DNA from: Chthonomonas sp.
GTDB taxonomy: Bacteria; Armatimonadota; Fimbriimonadia; Fimbriimonadales; Fimbriimonadaceae
Reading direction: 5' to 3'
DNA length: 64,000 bases
Assembly: GCA_016788115.1 (NCBI GenBank)
Contig: JAEURR010000005.1
Coordinates: forward strand, 310,001 to 374,000
The first letter of the stretch is position 1; each line of letters starts with the position of its first letter. The notes below the pieces were generated by a model. It saw only the letters and a program-made list of their open reading frames with translations. It was not told the DNA's origin and did no database searches. This document shows positions 27,899 to 35,978 of the stretch, one piece after another. The position numbers and the translations under genes were made by a program.

Positions 27899-29227
27899 AT
27901 GAGCACTCCCTCTACCACTTCGTCGTCACCGCTGCTGCATCGCATCCAGACTAAGGAGGCGGTCGTTGCCGTCGTCGGTCTCGGCTACGTCGGGCTTCCG
28001 TTCGCAGTCGAGAAGGCGAAGGTCGGGTTCAAGGTCCTCGGGATCGAGCACAATCCGATCCGCGCGGGCCGCGTCAACGCGGGCGACAACTACATCGGCG
28101 ACGTCGACAACGCCGAGCTGAAGCAACTCGTGAGCGAAGGGTTCATCACCGCCACTACCTGCTACGACCGATTGCCTGAGTGCGACGTGATCGTGATCTG
28201 CGTCCCGACGCCGCTTGACAAGAACCTGGCGCCGGACCTTCAGTACGTGCGATCGGTCACGATGGAAGTCGCCGCTAAGCTGCGCCCCGGTCAGCTCGTG
28301 AGCCTGGAATCGACCACGTACCCGGGCACGACCGAAGAAGTGATGCTCCCGATTCTGGAGCAAGCAAGCGGTCTGCGCGTGAATCAAGATTTCTTCCTCG
28401 CCCACTCACCCGAGAGGGTCGATCCCGGCAACAAGCGGTACACGACCAAAAACACCCACAAGGTCGTCGGCGGTGTCGGCCCAGAGAGCCTGGAAGTCGC
28501 AGTCGCGTTCTATTCAGCGACGATCAAGCACGTCGTGCCCGTCTCATGCGCCAAGGCCGCCGAACTGTGCAAAGTGTACGAGAACACCTTCCGCGCGGTG
28601 AACATCGCGATGGTGAACGAGCTCACCAAGCTGTGTGATCGGATGGATGTGAACGTGTGGGAAGTGCTCGACGCGGCCTACACCAAGGACTTTGGCATCA
28701 TGCCGTTCTATCCTGGCCCCGGAGTCGGCGGACACTGCATCCCCATCGACCCGCACTACCTGGAATGGAAGGCGAAGGAATACAACTTCAGTACCGAATT
28801 CATCGCCCTCGCGGGCCGCATGAACCGCTCCATGCCGGAATTCACCGTGGACAAAGCCGCACGCGTCCTGAACGATGCCGGCAAACCGATGCGCGGTTCG
28901 AAGATTGTGATGATGGGGATCGCTTACAAGGCCGATCTGGACGACTGGCGCGAGTCGCCCGCCATTGACGTGTACCAGTTGCTCGTCGGACGTGGCGCAC
29001 AGGTGACCGTCGTGGACTCGTGGGTTGAGGAGTTCGAAACGCACGACCGACTGGCGATCAAGACCACGCCTTACACCGACAGCCTCGTCGCCGACGCCGA
29101 CCTCGTCATCGTCACGACCCAGCACGCGAACGTAGACTACGCCAACATCGTTGCCCAGTCGAAGCTCGTTTTCGATACGCGCAACTCCTGCAAGAACATC
29201 GCCGACCCCAAGGTGGTGCGACTGTGA
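27899..29227 (+). CDS. wbpA: UDP-N-acetylglucosamine 6-dehydrogenase (WbpA type)
   Basis: A 442-residue NAD-dependent dehydrogenase of the nucleotide-sugar dehydrogenase family. The Rossmann motif VVAVVGLGYVGLPFA is at the N-terminus. SLESTTYPGTTEEV follows, then the catalytic-Cys motif PFYPGPGVGGHCIPIDP. Its neighbours (WbpB-, WbpD-, WbpE-like) show that the substrate is most likely UDP-GlcNAc, oxidised to UDP-GlcNAc uronic acid; the family alone would also allow UDP-ManNAc. The gene overlaps wbpB by four bases (GTGA). It is the first gene of the surface-polysaccharide operon and has a structured leader upstream. Confidence 0.9.
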   Translation: MSTPSTTSSSPLLHRIQTKEAVVAVVGLGYVGLPFAVEKAKVGFKVLGIEHNPIRAGRVNAGDNYIGDVDNAELKQLVSEGFITATTCYDRLPECDVIVICVPTPLDKNLAPDLQYVRSVTMEVAAKLRPGQLVSLESTTYPGTTEEVMLPILEQASGLRVNQDFFLAHSPERVDPGNKRYTTKNTHKVVGGVGPESLEVAVAFYSATIKHVVPVSCAKAAELCKVYENTFRAVNIAMVNELTKLCDRMDVNVWEVLDAAYTKDFGIMPFYPGPGVGGHCIPIDPHYLEWKAKEYNFSTEFIALAGRMNRSMPEFTVDKAARVLNDAGKPMRGSKIVMMGIAYKADLDDWRESPAIDVYQLLVGRGAQVTVVDSWVEEFETHDRLAIKTTPYTDSLVADADLVIVTTQHANVDYANIVAQSKLVFDTRNSCKNIADPKVVRL

Positions 29228-30183
29228 AGCTCCTCGCGATCGGCGCAGGCAAGTGGGGCCAAAACATCGTGCGCACGCTACACGGTCTCGAAGTTCTCGG
29301 CGGGATTCTGGACGGGTCAGAAGCGACCCGCGCGGCCATGAACGCGACTTATCCAGAAATCCCAACGTACCGGGACGTCGCCGAGGCGCTGGCCAATCGG
29401 CAATTCGATGCGGTCACGATCGCGACTCCTGCAGAAACTCACGCCGCCGTCGCCGCTCAGTGCATCGAAGCGGGGCTACACGCTTTTGTGGAGAAGCCGC
29501 TGACTCTGAACAGCACCGACGCGGACCGACTGTGCGCCCTGGCGAAGGAGCATGACCGGGTGCTCATGGTCGGCCATCTGTTGCTCTACCAACCGGCCGT
29601 TCAGTACCTGCGACGCGCTATATCGGAAGGGCTTATCGGAGACCTCGTCTCGATCCACCAAGAGCGGCTCAATCTCGGTCGCGCCCGCGCCGTCGAAAAT
29701 GTGCTCTGGAGCTTGGGAGTCCACGACGTCGCGGTGGCGATGTTCCTCGCCGATTCGGTTCCAACATCGGTCACGGGCTCCGGGCTCGCGACGCTGACCG
29801 ACGGCATCGAAGACGACTTCTACCTCCACGTGCGGTTCGACAGCGGGGTGCAATCACACCTCCACTGCTCGTGGCTCTGGCCGGAACTGCGACGCCAGAC
29901 GATCGTCATCGGCACCGAAGGGATGCTCACTTACAACGAACTCGAGCAAGCGGCCGTGCTCAGCCGCAAGCGGATCGACGCGAACCTCCAGAATGTGGAC
30001 GAAGGACAGGAAGAGGTCTTCCGGGGGGCAGGCGAACCCCTCAAGCTTGAACTAGAACATTTCCTCGATTGCTGCCAGAACGGCACTCGACCCAATAGCG
30101 ATGGAGACAGCGCGGCCCAGGTCGTCAGAATCTTAGAGCAAGCTTCCCCCACCGCACCGCGCTCGGTCGTGACCCAAGGATAA
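29224..30183 (+). CDS. wbpB: Gfo/Idh/MocA-family oxidoreductase (WbpB type)
   Basis: A 319-residue NAD(P)-dependent oxidoreductase. The N-terminal Rossmann motif LLAIGAGKWGQNIVR and the family core motif FVEKPLTLNS (Lys in EKP) are present. In the WbpABED pathway this enzyme oxidises C3 of UDP-GlcNAcA to a 3-keto sugar, passing electrons to 2-oxoglutarate in WbpB enzymes. Start GTG 29224 overlaps the wbpA stop. wbpD follows five bases after its stop. The assignment to this step relies on the neighbours; the family itself is broad. Confidence 0.85.
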   Translation: MKLLAIGAGKWGQNIVRTLHGLEVLGGILDGSEATRAAMNATYPEIPTYRDVAEALANRQFDAVTIATPAETHAAVAAQCIEAGLHAFVEKPLTLNSTDADRLCALAKEHDRVLMVGHLLLYQPAVQYLRRAISEGLIGDLVSIHQERLNLGRARAVENVLWSLGVHDVAVAMFLADSVPTSVTGSGLATLTDGIEDDFYLHVRFDSGVQSHLHCSWLWPELRRQTIVIGTEGMLTYNELEQAAVLSRKRIDANLQNVDEGQEEVFRGAGEPLKLELEHFLDCCQNGTRPNSDGDSAAQVVRILEQASPTAPRSVVTQG

Positions 30184-30187
30184 AACT

Positions 30188-30835
30188 ATGGCGACTCTCG
30201 CACCTGAACAAACCCCCTACTTCGCCCACGAGACGGCCATCGTCGATGACGGTGCCCAGATTGGGGCCGGAACCAAAATCTGGCACTTCAGCCACGTCTG
30301 CGCCAAAGCCGTGATTGGTGAGAACTGCGTGTTCGGTCAGAACGTGCTCGTGGCAAACAACGTCGTCATCGGGAATCGGTGCAAGGTACAGAACAATGTC
30401 TCGCTCTATGAAGGCGTGATCCTCGAGGACTTTGTGTTCTGTGGACCGTCGATGGTCTTCACCAACGTCCGGACGCCCCGGTGCGAGTTCCCACGCAACA
30501 CGAGTGCGGACTACGCCACCACCTTGGTCAAGCGCGGCTCCAGCATCGGTGCGAACGCCACCATCGTCTGCGGGGTAACCCTCCATGAAGGCGCGTTTGT
30601 CGCCGCGGGAGCGGTCGTAACCCGTGACGTCCCGCCCTTCACCATCGTCGCAGGGGCCCCGGCCCGGCCGCTCGGTTATATGAGCGCGTACGGTGACCGA
30701 ATTGAATTCACCGGCGCAACACTCACCGATGCCGAAGGACGGAAGTACCAGTCGGCCACGGATTCGACCGGTGACGAGTACCGACTCTACGAAGACGACT
30801 CGATCGTCCGCCGCTTTCCGAAGCAAACGCCCTAA
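30188..30835 (+). CDS. wbpD: UDP-sugar N-acetyltransferase, left-handed beta-helix (WbpD type)
   Basis: The 215-residue product is a hexapeptide-repeat acyltransferase (repeats such as [37 protein letters not shown]) that should acetylate the 3-amino group of the sugar, using acetyl-CoA. The end pattern [15 protein letters not shown] is typical of this subgroup, and the N-terminal [16 protein letters not shown] is shared with WbpD. It lies between wbpB and wbpE as in Pseudomonas aeruginosa O5. The last 40 residues are longer than in some homologues and unlike the helix. Confidence 0.9.
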   Translation: MATLAPEQTPYFAHETAIVDDGAQIGAGTKIWHFSHVCAKAVIGENCVFGQNVLVANNVVIGNRCKVQNNVSLYEGVILEDFVFCGPSMVFTNVRTPRCEFPRNTSADYATTLVKRGSSIGANATIVCGVTLHEGAFVAAGAVVTRDVPPFTIVAGAPARPLGYMSAYGDRIEFTGATLTDAEGRKYQSATDSTGDEYRLYEDDSIVRRFPKQTP

Positions 30836-30843
30836 CCACCACT

Positions 30844-31968
30844 ATGAGCACCGAAGCAGTTACCAAAATCCCCGTTCTCGACCTCAAGCCTGAAATCGCC
30901 CTCATCCGCGACGAGCTGATGGAGGCGATTACCTCCGTCATCGACAACACCCAGTTCATCATGGGCCCGAATGTCAAGGCGTTCGAGCAAGAAGTCGCCG
31001 ATTACATGGGAGTCGATCACGCGGTCGCCCTGAACTCAGGAACCGATGCGCTGATCCTCGGAATCCATGCCTTGGGGCTGAAGCCGGGCGACGAGGTGAT
31101 CACCACTCCGTTCACGTTTTTTGCCACTGGTGAAGCGATCAGCCACTTCCACGCGACTCCGGTGTTCGCAGACATCGACCCACGCACGTACAACATCGAC
31201 GTCAGCAAGATCGAGGCGCTGATCACGCCCAAGACCAAGGCGATCTTGCCGGTCCACTTGTACGGCCACTCGGTCGATATGGACCCGCTGATGGAGATCG
31301 CCAAGAAGCACAACCTCAAGGTGCTCGAAGACTGCGCGCAGAGCTTTGGCAGCGAGTACAAAGGCAAGAAGACCGGCGCGATCGGCGATGGTGGCGCATT
31401 CAGCTTCTTCCCGAGCAAGAACCTTGGCGCATTCGGCGATGGCGGCATGTTCATCACCAACGATGCGGCGGTGGCCGACACCGTGCGCATGCTACGCGTC
31501 CACGGCGCTCGCAAGAAGTATTACAACGAGGTCGTAGGCGTCAACTCGCGACTCGATGAGATCCAAGCGGCGATCCTCCGCGTCAAGTTCCGCTACATCG
31601 ACGAGTGGAATGCGTTGCGACGCCGAGCCGCAGAGCGATATAGTGCCGCGCTCGCAGGCATCGATGGCGTCCTCGCCCCGACGGTCGAGGAGTACACCAA
31701 CCACGTCTTCCACCAGTACACGATCCGGATCGAGGGTGGCCGACGCGACGCGGTCCAGCAGCGATTGGCGGATGACGGCATCGGATCGTTCGTTTACTAC
31801 CCGGTGGCACTGCACAAGCTCCCGGTGTACAAGGATCTGCCGGTGGGACCACTTCCCGTTTCCGATCAGTACAGCACCGAAGTGCTCAGTCTGCCGATCT
31901 GGCCGACCATCGAAGAAGCGACCCAGCAGCGAGTCGTCGATTCGATTCGACGGCCGCTTCTGGGCTGA
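30844..31968 (+). CDS. wbpE: UDP-3-keto-sugar aminotransferase (WbpE type, DegT/DnrJ/EryC1)
   Basis: A 374-residue PLP aminotransferase. Diagnostic segments are [49 protein letters not shown] and the Schiff-base lysine in [16 protein letters not shown]. In this pathway it adds an amino group at C3 of the 3-keto uronic acid sugar, before WbpD acetylates it. It starts eight bases after wbpD and ends at a strong terminator hairpin (31977-32011), so the four sugar-synthesis genes form a unit. Confidence 0.92.
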   Translation: MSTEAVTKIPVLDLKPEIALIRDELMEAITSVIDNTQFIMGPNVKAFEQEVADYMGVDHAVALNSGTDALILGIHALGLKPGDEVITTPFTFFATGEAISHFHATPVFADIDPRTYNIDVSKIEALITPKTKAILPVHLYGHSVDMDPLMEIAKKHNLKVLEDCAQSFGSEYKGKKTGAIGDGGAFSFFPSKNLGAFGDGGMFITNDAAVADTVRMLRVHGARKKYYNEVVGVNSRLDEIQAAILRVKFRYIDEWNALRRRAAERYSAALAGIDGVLAPTVEEYTNHVFHQYTIRIEGGRRDAVQQRLADDGIGSFVYYPVALHKLPVYKDLPVGPLPVSDQYSTEVLSLPIWPTIEEATQQRVVDSIRRPLLG

Positions 31969-31976
31969 CGCAGCTC

Positions 31977-32015
31977 GAATTCAATGGCTGCCGTGCGCAG
32001 CCATTGAATTCTTTT
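31977..32015 (+). terminator. Strong intrinsic terminator after wbpE
   Basis: A 15-base perfect stem, GAATTCAATGGCTGC (31977-31991) with its complement (31997-32011), encloses a five-base loop CGTGC and is followed by TTTT. It lies eight bases past the wbpE stop and 49 bases before the flippase gene, dividing the polysaccharide locus in two transcription units unless read through. Confidence 0.85.
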
Positions 32016-32063
32016 GACTAGTTTCTGTTTACTTTGCCCTGACTTTGCGTCCAAGCTACTATT

Positions 32064-33395
32064 ATGAGGTTCACCGCACCGGAACAGCGCAAGGTCAAGT
32101 TAGCCTTGGGTGCGGTTAGAATGGCCAAGGTCGGCCCTCGATCCGAGTTCGCCAAGAACGTCCTCACTCTGATGACGGGGACGGGGATCGCCCAGGTCCT
32201 GCCGGTGCTCTTCATGCCGATCTTGGCTCGGCTCTATTCCGAGACGCAGTTCGGTCTGCTCAACCTTTTCACGCGTATCGTCAGCCCTCTGGGTGTCCTC
32301 GTCTCGGGCCGCTACGAGTTGGCGATTATGCTCCCTGAGGAAGACGAAGATGCGGTCAACATCTTTGCGGTCAGCGCGCTACTCAGTACGGTCGCGAGTC
32401 TCATTTTGCTACTGGGGATCGTGCTCTTTCATGGCCAGATTGTGGCCCTGCTGGAGTCGCCCGCCATCGGCCCCTGGCTGTACCTGGTTCCGATGATGCT
32501 GATCACCAACGCGGCCTATCAGTCGTTCAACTACTGGTTCAACCGCAAGCAGCAGTACGCTCGGCTCGCCCGTAACAAGGTCACGCGCTCGACGCTGACC
32601 CTGTTTGGTAAGGCCGCGCTTGGATTTCAGAAGGTCGTTGGCGGCGGGCTCATCCTCGGGGAAGTGTTGGGACAGGGGATCGCCACTTATCTGTTCTTTC
32701 GGCAGGCGCGACGCGAGGACGCCCATCGGTTCCGTGAGATCCGCTTCGACCGCATGCGCCACATGATGAAGCGGTATAGCGACTTCCCCAAGTTTTCGGT
32801 CCCCGCGGATTTGGTGAACGCAGTCTCGCTGAGCCTCCCCACGTTCTTCTTGAACGCAGCTTTTGGCGACAAGGTGCTGGGCCGGTTCGGCTTCACACAG
32901 ATGATCTTCGCGGCTCCGTTGGCAGTCGTGGCGGCCGCTTTCGCCGACGTCTTCAAACAGCGAGCGAGTATCGCGTTTGTCGAGCATGGCGAGTGTCGTG
33001 CCCTTTGGACCAATACCGCCAAGCGTCTGCTCGCCGTGTCGATTCCGCTGTTTGCGTTGCTCTACCTCACCGCGCCCTACATCGTCCCTCTGATCTTCGG
33101 TCAAAGGTGGGTGCAGGCGGTGCCGTTCATCCAAGCCCTAACGCCGTACTATTTGCTCGCCTTCATCGCCAGTCCATTGAGCCGAACCTTGATCGTAGCG
33201 GAGAAGCAACGCTGGGATCTCGTGTGGCAACTCGTCCTGCTGCTGTTCGTGGCCATCACGCTTACCAATGGCGTGCGAACTCACGATCCCGTGTACACCA
33301 TGGAGACGTACGGCTGGGTCTACGCTTCAATGTACGCGGTCTATCTCGTCATGTCGTACCGATGCGCTTGCGGCCGAGGTGCGCAAACCGCTTAG
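32064..33395 (+). CDS. wzx: Polysaccharide flippase (Wzx-like, MATE/MVF superfamily)
   Basis: The 443-residue product is a multi-pass membrane protein (about 12 hydrophobic segments, such as LSTVASLILLLGIVLF and LFALLYLTAPYIVPLIFG) of the polysaccharide-biosynthesis flippase family. It begins with the family pattern NVLTLMTGTGIAQVLPVL. It should flip lipid-linked oligosaccharide units across the inner membrane for polymerisation. ATG 32064 has no clear ribosome binding site; ATG 32121 (MAKVGPRSEF) is an alternative start. A weak promoter may lie between the terminator and this gene. It sits directly upstream of the acetamidino genes. Confidence 0.82.
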   Translation: MRFTAPEQRKVKLALGAVRMAKVGPRSEFAKNVLTLMTGTGIAQVLPVLFMPILARLYSETQFGLLNLFTRIVSPLGVLVSGRYELAIMLPEEDEDAVNIFAVSALLSTVASLILLLGIVLFHGQIVALLESPAIGPWLYLVPMMLITNAAYQSFNYWFNRKQQYARLARNKVTRSTLTLFGKAALGFQKVVGGGLILGEVLGQGIATYLFFRQARREDAHRFREIRFDRMRHMMKRYSDFPKFSVPADLVNAVSLSLPTFFLNAAFGDKVLGRFGFTQMIFAAPLAVVAAAFADVFKQRASIAFVEHGECRALWTNTAKRLLAVSIPLFALLYLTAPYIVPLIFGQRWVQAVPFIQALTPYYLLAFIASPLSRTLIVAEKQRWDLVWQLVLLLFVAITLTNGVRTHDPVYTMETYGWVYASMYAVYLVMSYRCACGRGAQTA

Positions 33396-33417
33396 CGGCG
33401 GTATCCTCAAACCGATC

Positions 33418-34053
33418 ATGATCGCCATCGTGGATTATGGGATGGGCAATCTTGGCTCGATCAAGAACATGCTCTGGCGTCTTGGCCACGAGTCCGATAT
33501 CACGCGCGATCCGGACGTGATCGCCAGCGCATCGAAGATCATTCTGCCGGGGGTTGGCGCATTCGATCGCGCGATGGAGAATCTCGCGAACTACGGTTTG
33601 ATCGAACCGCTCAACTATGCAGCACGTGAAGTCCGCAAGCCCGTGCTCGGCATCTGCCTGGGGATGCAGCTCCTGACCGAGGGGAGCGAGGAAGGTGTCC
33701 CAACGCCTGGATTCGGTTGGATCGCGGGACGAACGATCAAGTTTCAGTTCGAAGGCGAGCAGCTGCGACTTCCGCACATGGGTTGGAACCGAACGATTCC
33801 TGTGCGCCACCACCCGCTGTTCGAAGAGATGCACGATGACCCCCGTTTCTACTTTGTGCACTCTTACCGTGTTCAGTGCGCGCGCGAGGAAGCGGTCATC
33901 GCCCGTGCTCGGTACGGCTTTGAGTTCGACGCGGTAATCGGACATGAGAACGTGATGGGGACGCAGTTCCACCCCGAGAAGAGCCACAAGTTCGGTTTGC
34001 GGCTGCTGAAAAACTTTGCCGAACTGGAGGTCCCATGGTTGGCACCCGCGTAA
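33418..34053 (+). CDS. hisH: HisH-type glutamine amidotransferase for sugar amidination
   Basis: A 211-residue glutaminase of the HisH class. Its catalytic Cys is in GICLGMQLLTEGS, and His/Glu in GTQFHPEKSHKFG, the complete triad. It starts IAIVDYGMGNLGSIKNML like HisH. The gene next to it is a HisF-like protein, and after that a WbpG-type ATP-dependent amidotransferase. This is the HisH2-HisF2-WbpG arrangement found in O-antigen loci, where ammonia made by HisH is passed through HisF to the sugar amidotransferase. No other histidine gene is present here, so a role in histidine synthesis is unlikely. It overlaps hisF by 19 bases. Confidence 0.85.
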   Translation: MIAIVDYGMGNLGSIKNMLWRLGHESDITRDPDVIASASKIILPGVGAFDRAMENLANYGLIEPLNYAAREVRKPVLGICLGMQLLTEGSEEGVPTPGFGWIAGRTIKFQFEGEQLRLPHMGWNRTIPVRHHPLFEEMHDDPRFYFVHSYRVQCAREEAVIARARYGFEFDAVIGHENVMGTQFHPEKSHKFGLRLLKNFAELEVPWLAPA

Positions 34054-34802
34054 TCCCGTGCCTGTTGCTGTGCGGCACGCGCCTGATGAAGACGGTGAAG
34101 TTCAAGGACGCCCGGTACTTGGGCGATCCGCGCAACGCGGTGCGCATCTTCAACGATAAGGAGGTCGATGAGCTCGTCCTGCTCGATATCCTGGCCACTC
34201 GAGAGGGCAAAGCGCCGGTCGAGGAGCTCATTCGCGAGATCGTCAGTGAGGCGTTTATGCCCGTCGCATACGGCGGAGGCATCACCACCCTGGCGCAAGC
34301 GAAGCGCATCGTCCAGCTCGGGGTCGAGAAGGTTATCCTCTGTTCCGCTGCGATCCGCGACTTGGAACTCGTGCGTCAATGCAGCGCAGACCTGGGAGCG
34401 CAGAGCGTCGTGGGCTGCATCGACGTCAACCGCAACATGCTTGGCAAGGCCGAAGTGTGGACCCACGGGGGCACCGTCAATACCAAACAGGACCCCGTCG
34501 AGGTCGCCAAGCGGCTTGAGGACTCGGGGGTTGGCGAGATCATCGTCAACGCCATCCATCGCGATGGCCTCATGAAGGGTTACGATACCGCGCTGATCAA
34601 GAGCATCTCCAGCGCAGTGACCGTTCCCGTCGTCGCATGTGGAGGCGCAGGGAGCATTGAAGATTTTAGGTCCGCGGTCGATGCTGGCGGAGCTTCTGCT
34701 GTCGCGGCAGGCAGCTTGTTCGTCTATCAAGGGAAGTTCAAAGCAGTCTTGATCAACTTTCCGACCCAGTCAGAGCTTGAGTCGGTACTCCAAACGCGCT
34801 AA
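34035..34802 (+). CDS. hisF: HisF-type subunit, HisF2 class, with altered catalytic site
   Basis: A 255-residue TIM-barrel protein of the HisF family. Canonical HisF begins with the catalytic Asp in a CLDVKDG motif; here the strand reads IPCLLLCGTRLMK, so that Asp is replaced by Leu. The second catalytic Asp is kept (VGCIDVNRN). HisF phosphate-loop segments are present (YGGGITTLAQA, VACGGAGSIEDF). Loss of one acid argues against a cyclase reaction and for an ammonia-channelling role with HisH and the WbpG-like partner. It overlaps hisH by 19 bases and ends 12 bases before the amidotransferase gene. Confidence 0.85.
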   Translation: MVGTRVIPCLLLCGTRLMKTVKFKDARYLGDPRNAVRIFNDKEVDELVLLDILATREGKAPVEELIREIVSEAFMPVAYGGGITTLAQAKRIVQLGVEKVILCSAAIRDLELVRQCSADLGAQSVVGCIDVNRNMLGKAEVWTHGGTVNTKQDPVEVAKRLEDSGVGEIIVNAIHRDGLMKGYDTALIKSISSAVTVPVVACGGAGSIEDFRSAVDAGGASAVAAGSLFVYQGKFKAVLINFPTQSELESVLQTR

Positions 34803-34814
34803 AATAGAAGATTC

Positions 34815-35978
34815 ATGCACCCGGTTCGCCCCTACCAAATCTGCACGCGCTGCATCATGGATACGTCCGATCCATTGATTGAGTTTAACAGCGCCGGGAT
34901 TTGCAACCACTGCCGAGGCTACGAGCATCAAAAGCAAACCATGGTGTGGGACGAAGAGACACGCGAGACGCGGCTTCAGGCCCTCGTGGGCGCGATTCGC
35001 AACTCCGGTAAGAAGCACGAGTTTGACTGTCTGATCGGCGTGAGCGGAGGCGTGGACAGCACCTACGTGGCCTACCAGGTGAAGAAGCTGGGGCTCCGAC
35101 CCCTGGCCGTGCACATGGACAACGGCTGGAACTCCGAGCTCGCGGTCAGCAACATCAAGAAGACGCTCGACACCCTAGAAATCCCCCTCGACACCGAAGT
35201 CTTGGATTGGGAAGAGTTCAAAGACTTGCAGTTGGCCTTCCTGAAGGCGAGCACGCCGGACTCTGAAATCCCTACCGATCATGCGATCACCGCGGTGCTC
35301 ATGCAGCGGGCGCGGCAACACGGCATCAAGTACGTGATCATGGGCTCGAACGTGAGCAGCGAAGCGATCATGCCGTCCAGCTGGTCCAACGGCATCCGCG
35401 ATTGGAAGTATATCAAGTCGGTTCACGCCCGTTTCGGCACCGTTCCCTTGCGCTCCTTCCCACGCTTCACTTTGCTACAGTTCATCTTCTCCCGGACCGT
35501 CTACGGTCTCCGCTGGGTCAACATCCTGGACTCCATCGACTACGACAAGGCCCGCGCCATGAAGGTCATTGAGGATGAACTTGGTTGGGTCTACTACGGT
35601 GGGAAGCACTACGAGTCGATCTATACACGCTTCTTCCAGTCTTACATCCTGCCGCGCAAGTTCGGTTACGATAAGCGCCGCGCCCACCTGAGCACCCTCG
35701 TCATGTCGGGGACCATCACCCGCGAGGGCGCACTCAAGGCGATGGAAGAGCCGATCTGCGAAGAAGGCCTTTTGCGACAGGACAAGCAGTACGTTATCAA
35801 GAAACTCGGCCTTACTGAAGCAGAGTTTGAAGAGTTGATGGCGCGCGCGCCGCGGACCATCGCCGACTATCCGGCGTACGAAAACACATTGCTGCTGCGC
35901 GTGCTGCGGGCGTGCTACCGTCTTCCACGAACGCTGAAAGCGGCCTTGTCCAAGGCGAGCCCCGGGGGCGCGGCGTAG
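34815..35978 (+). CDS. wbpG: N-acetyl-sugar amidotransferase (WbpG/PseA/LegD family)
   Basis: The 387-residue product converts an N-acetyl group to acetamidino (N-acetimidoyl) using ATP and ammonia. The N-terminal zinc motif is ICTRCIMD..CNHC, the PP-loop is IGVSGGVDSTYVAY, and IMGSNVSSEAIMP is a further conserved region. With HisH/HisF it forms the classical three-gene amidination set, and the neighbouring wbpABDE genes supply the substrate, so it probably acts on UDP-2,3-diacetamido-uronic acid or its lipid-linked product. It overlaps the polymerase-like gene by up to 67 bases, depending on that start. Confidence 0.9.
   Translation: MHPVRPYQICTRCIMDTSDPLIEFNSAGICNHCRGYEHQKQTMVWDEETRETRLQALVGAIRNSGKKHEFDCLIGVSGGVDSTYVAYQVKKLGLRPLAVHMDNGWNSELAVSNIKKTLDTLEIPLDTEVLDWEEFKDLQLAFLKASTPDSEIPTDHAITAVLMQRARQHGIKYVIMGSNVSSEAIMPSSWSNGIRDWKYIKSVHARFGTVPLRSFPRFTLLQFIFSRTVYGLRWVNILDSIDYDKARAMKVIEDELGWVYYGGKHYESIYTRFFQSYILPRKFGYDKRRAHLSTLVMSGTITREGALKAMEEPICEEGLLRQDKQYVIKKLGLTEAEFEELMARAPRTIADYPAYENTLLLRVLRACYRLPRTLKAALSKASPGGAA

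Noticed and set aside
33418-34802. hisH and hisF as part of histidine biosynthesis
   Set aside because: No other his gene is near, hisF lacks a catalytic Asp, and both genes lie directly before a sugar amidotransferase in a polysaccharide locus.
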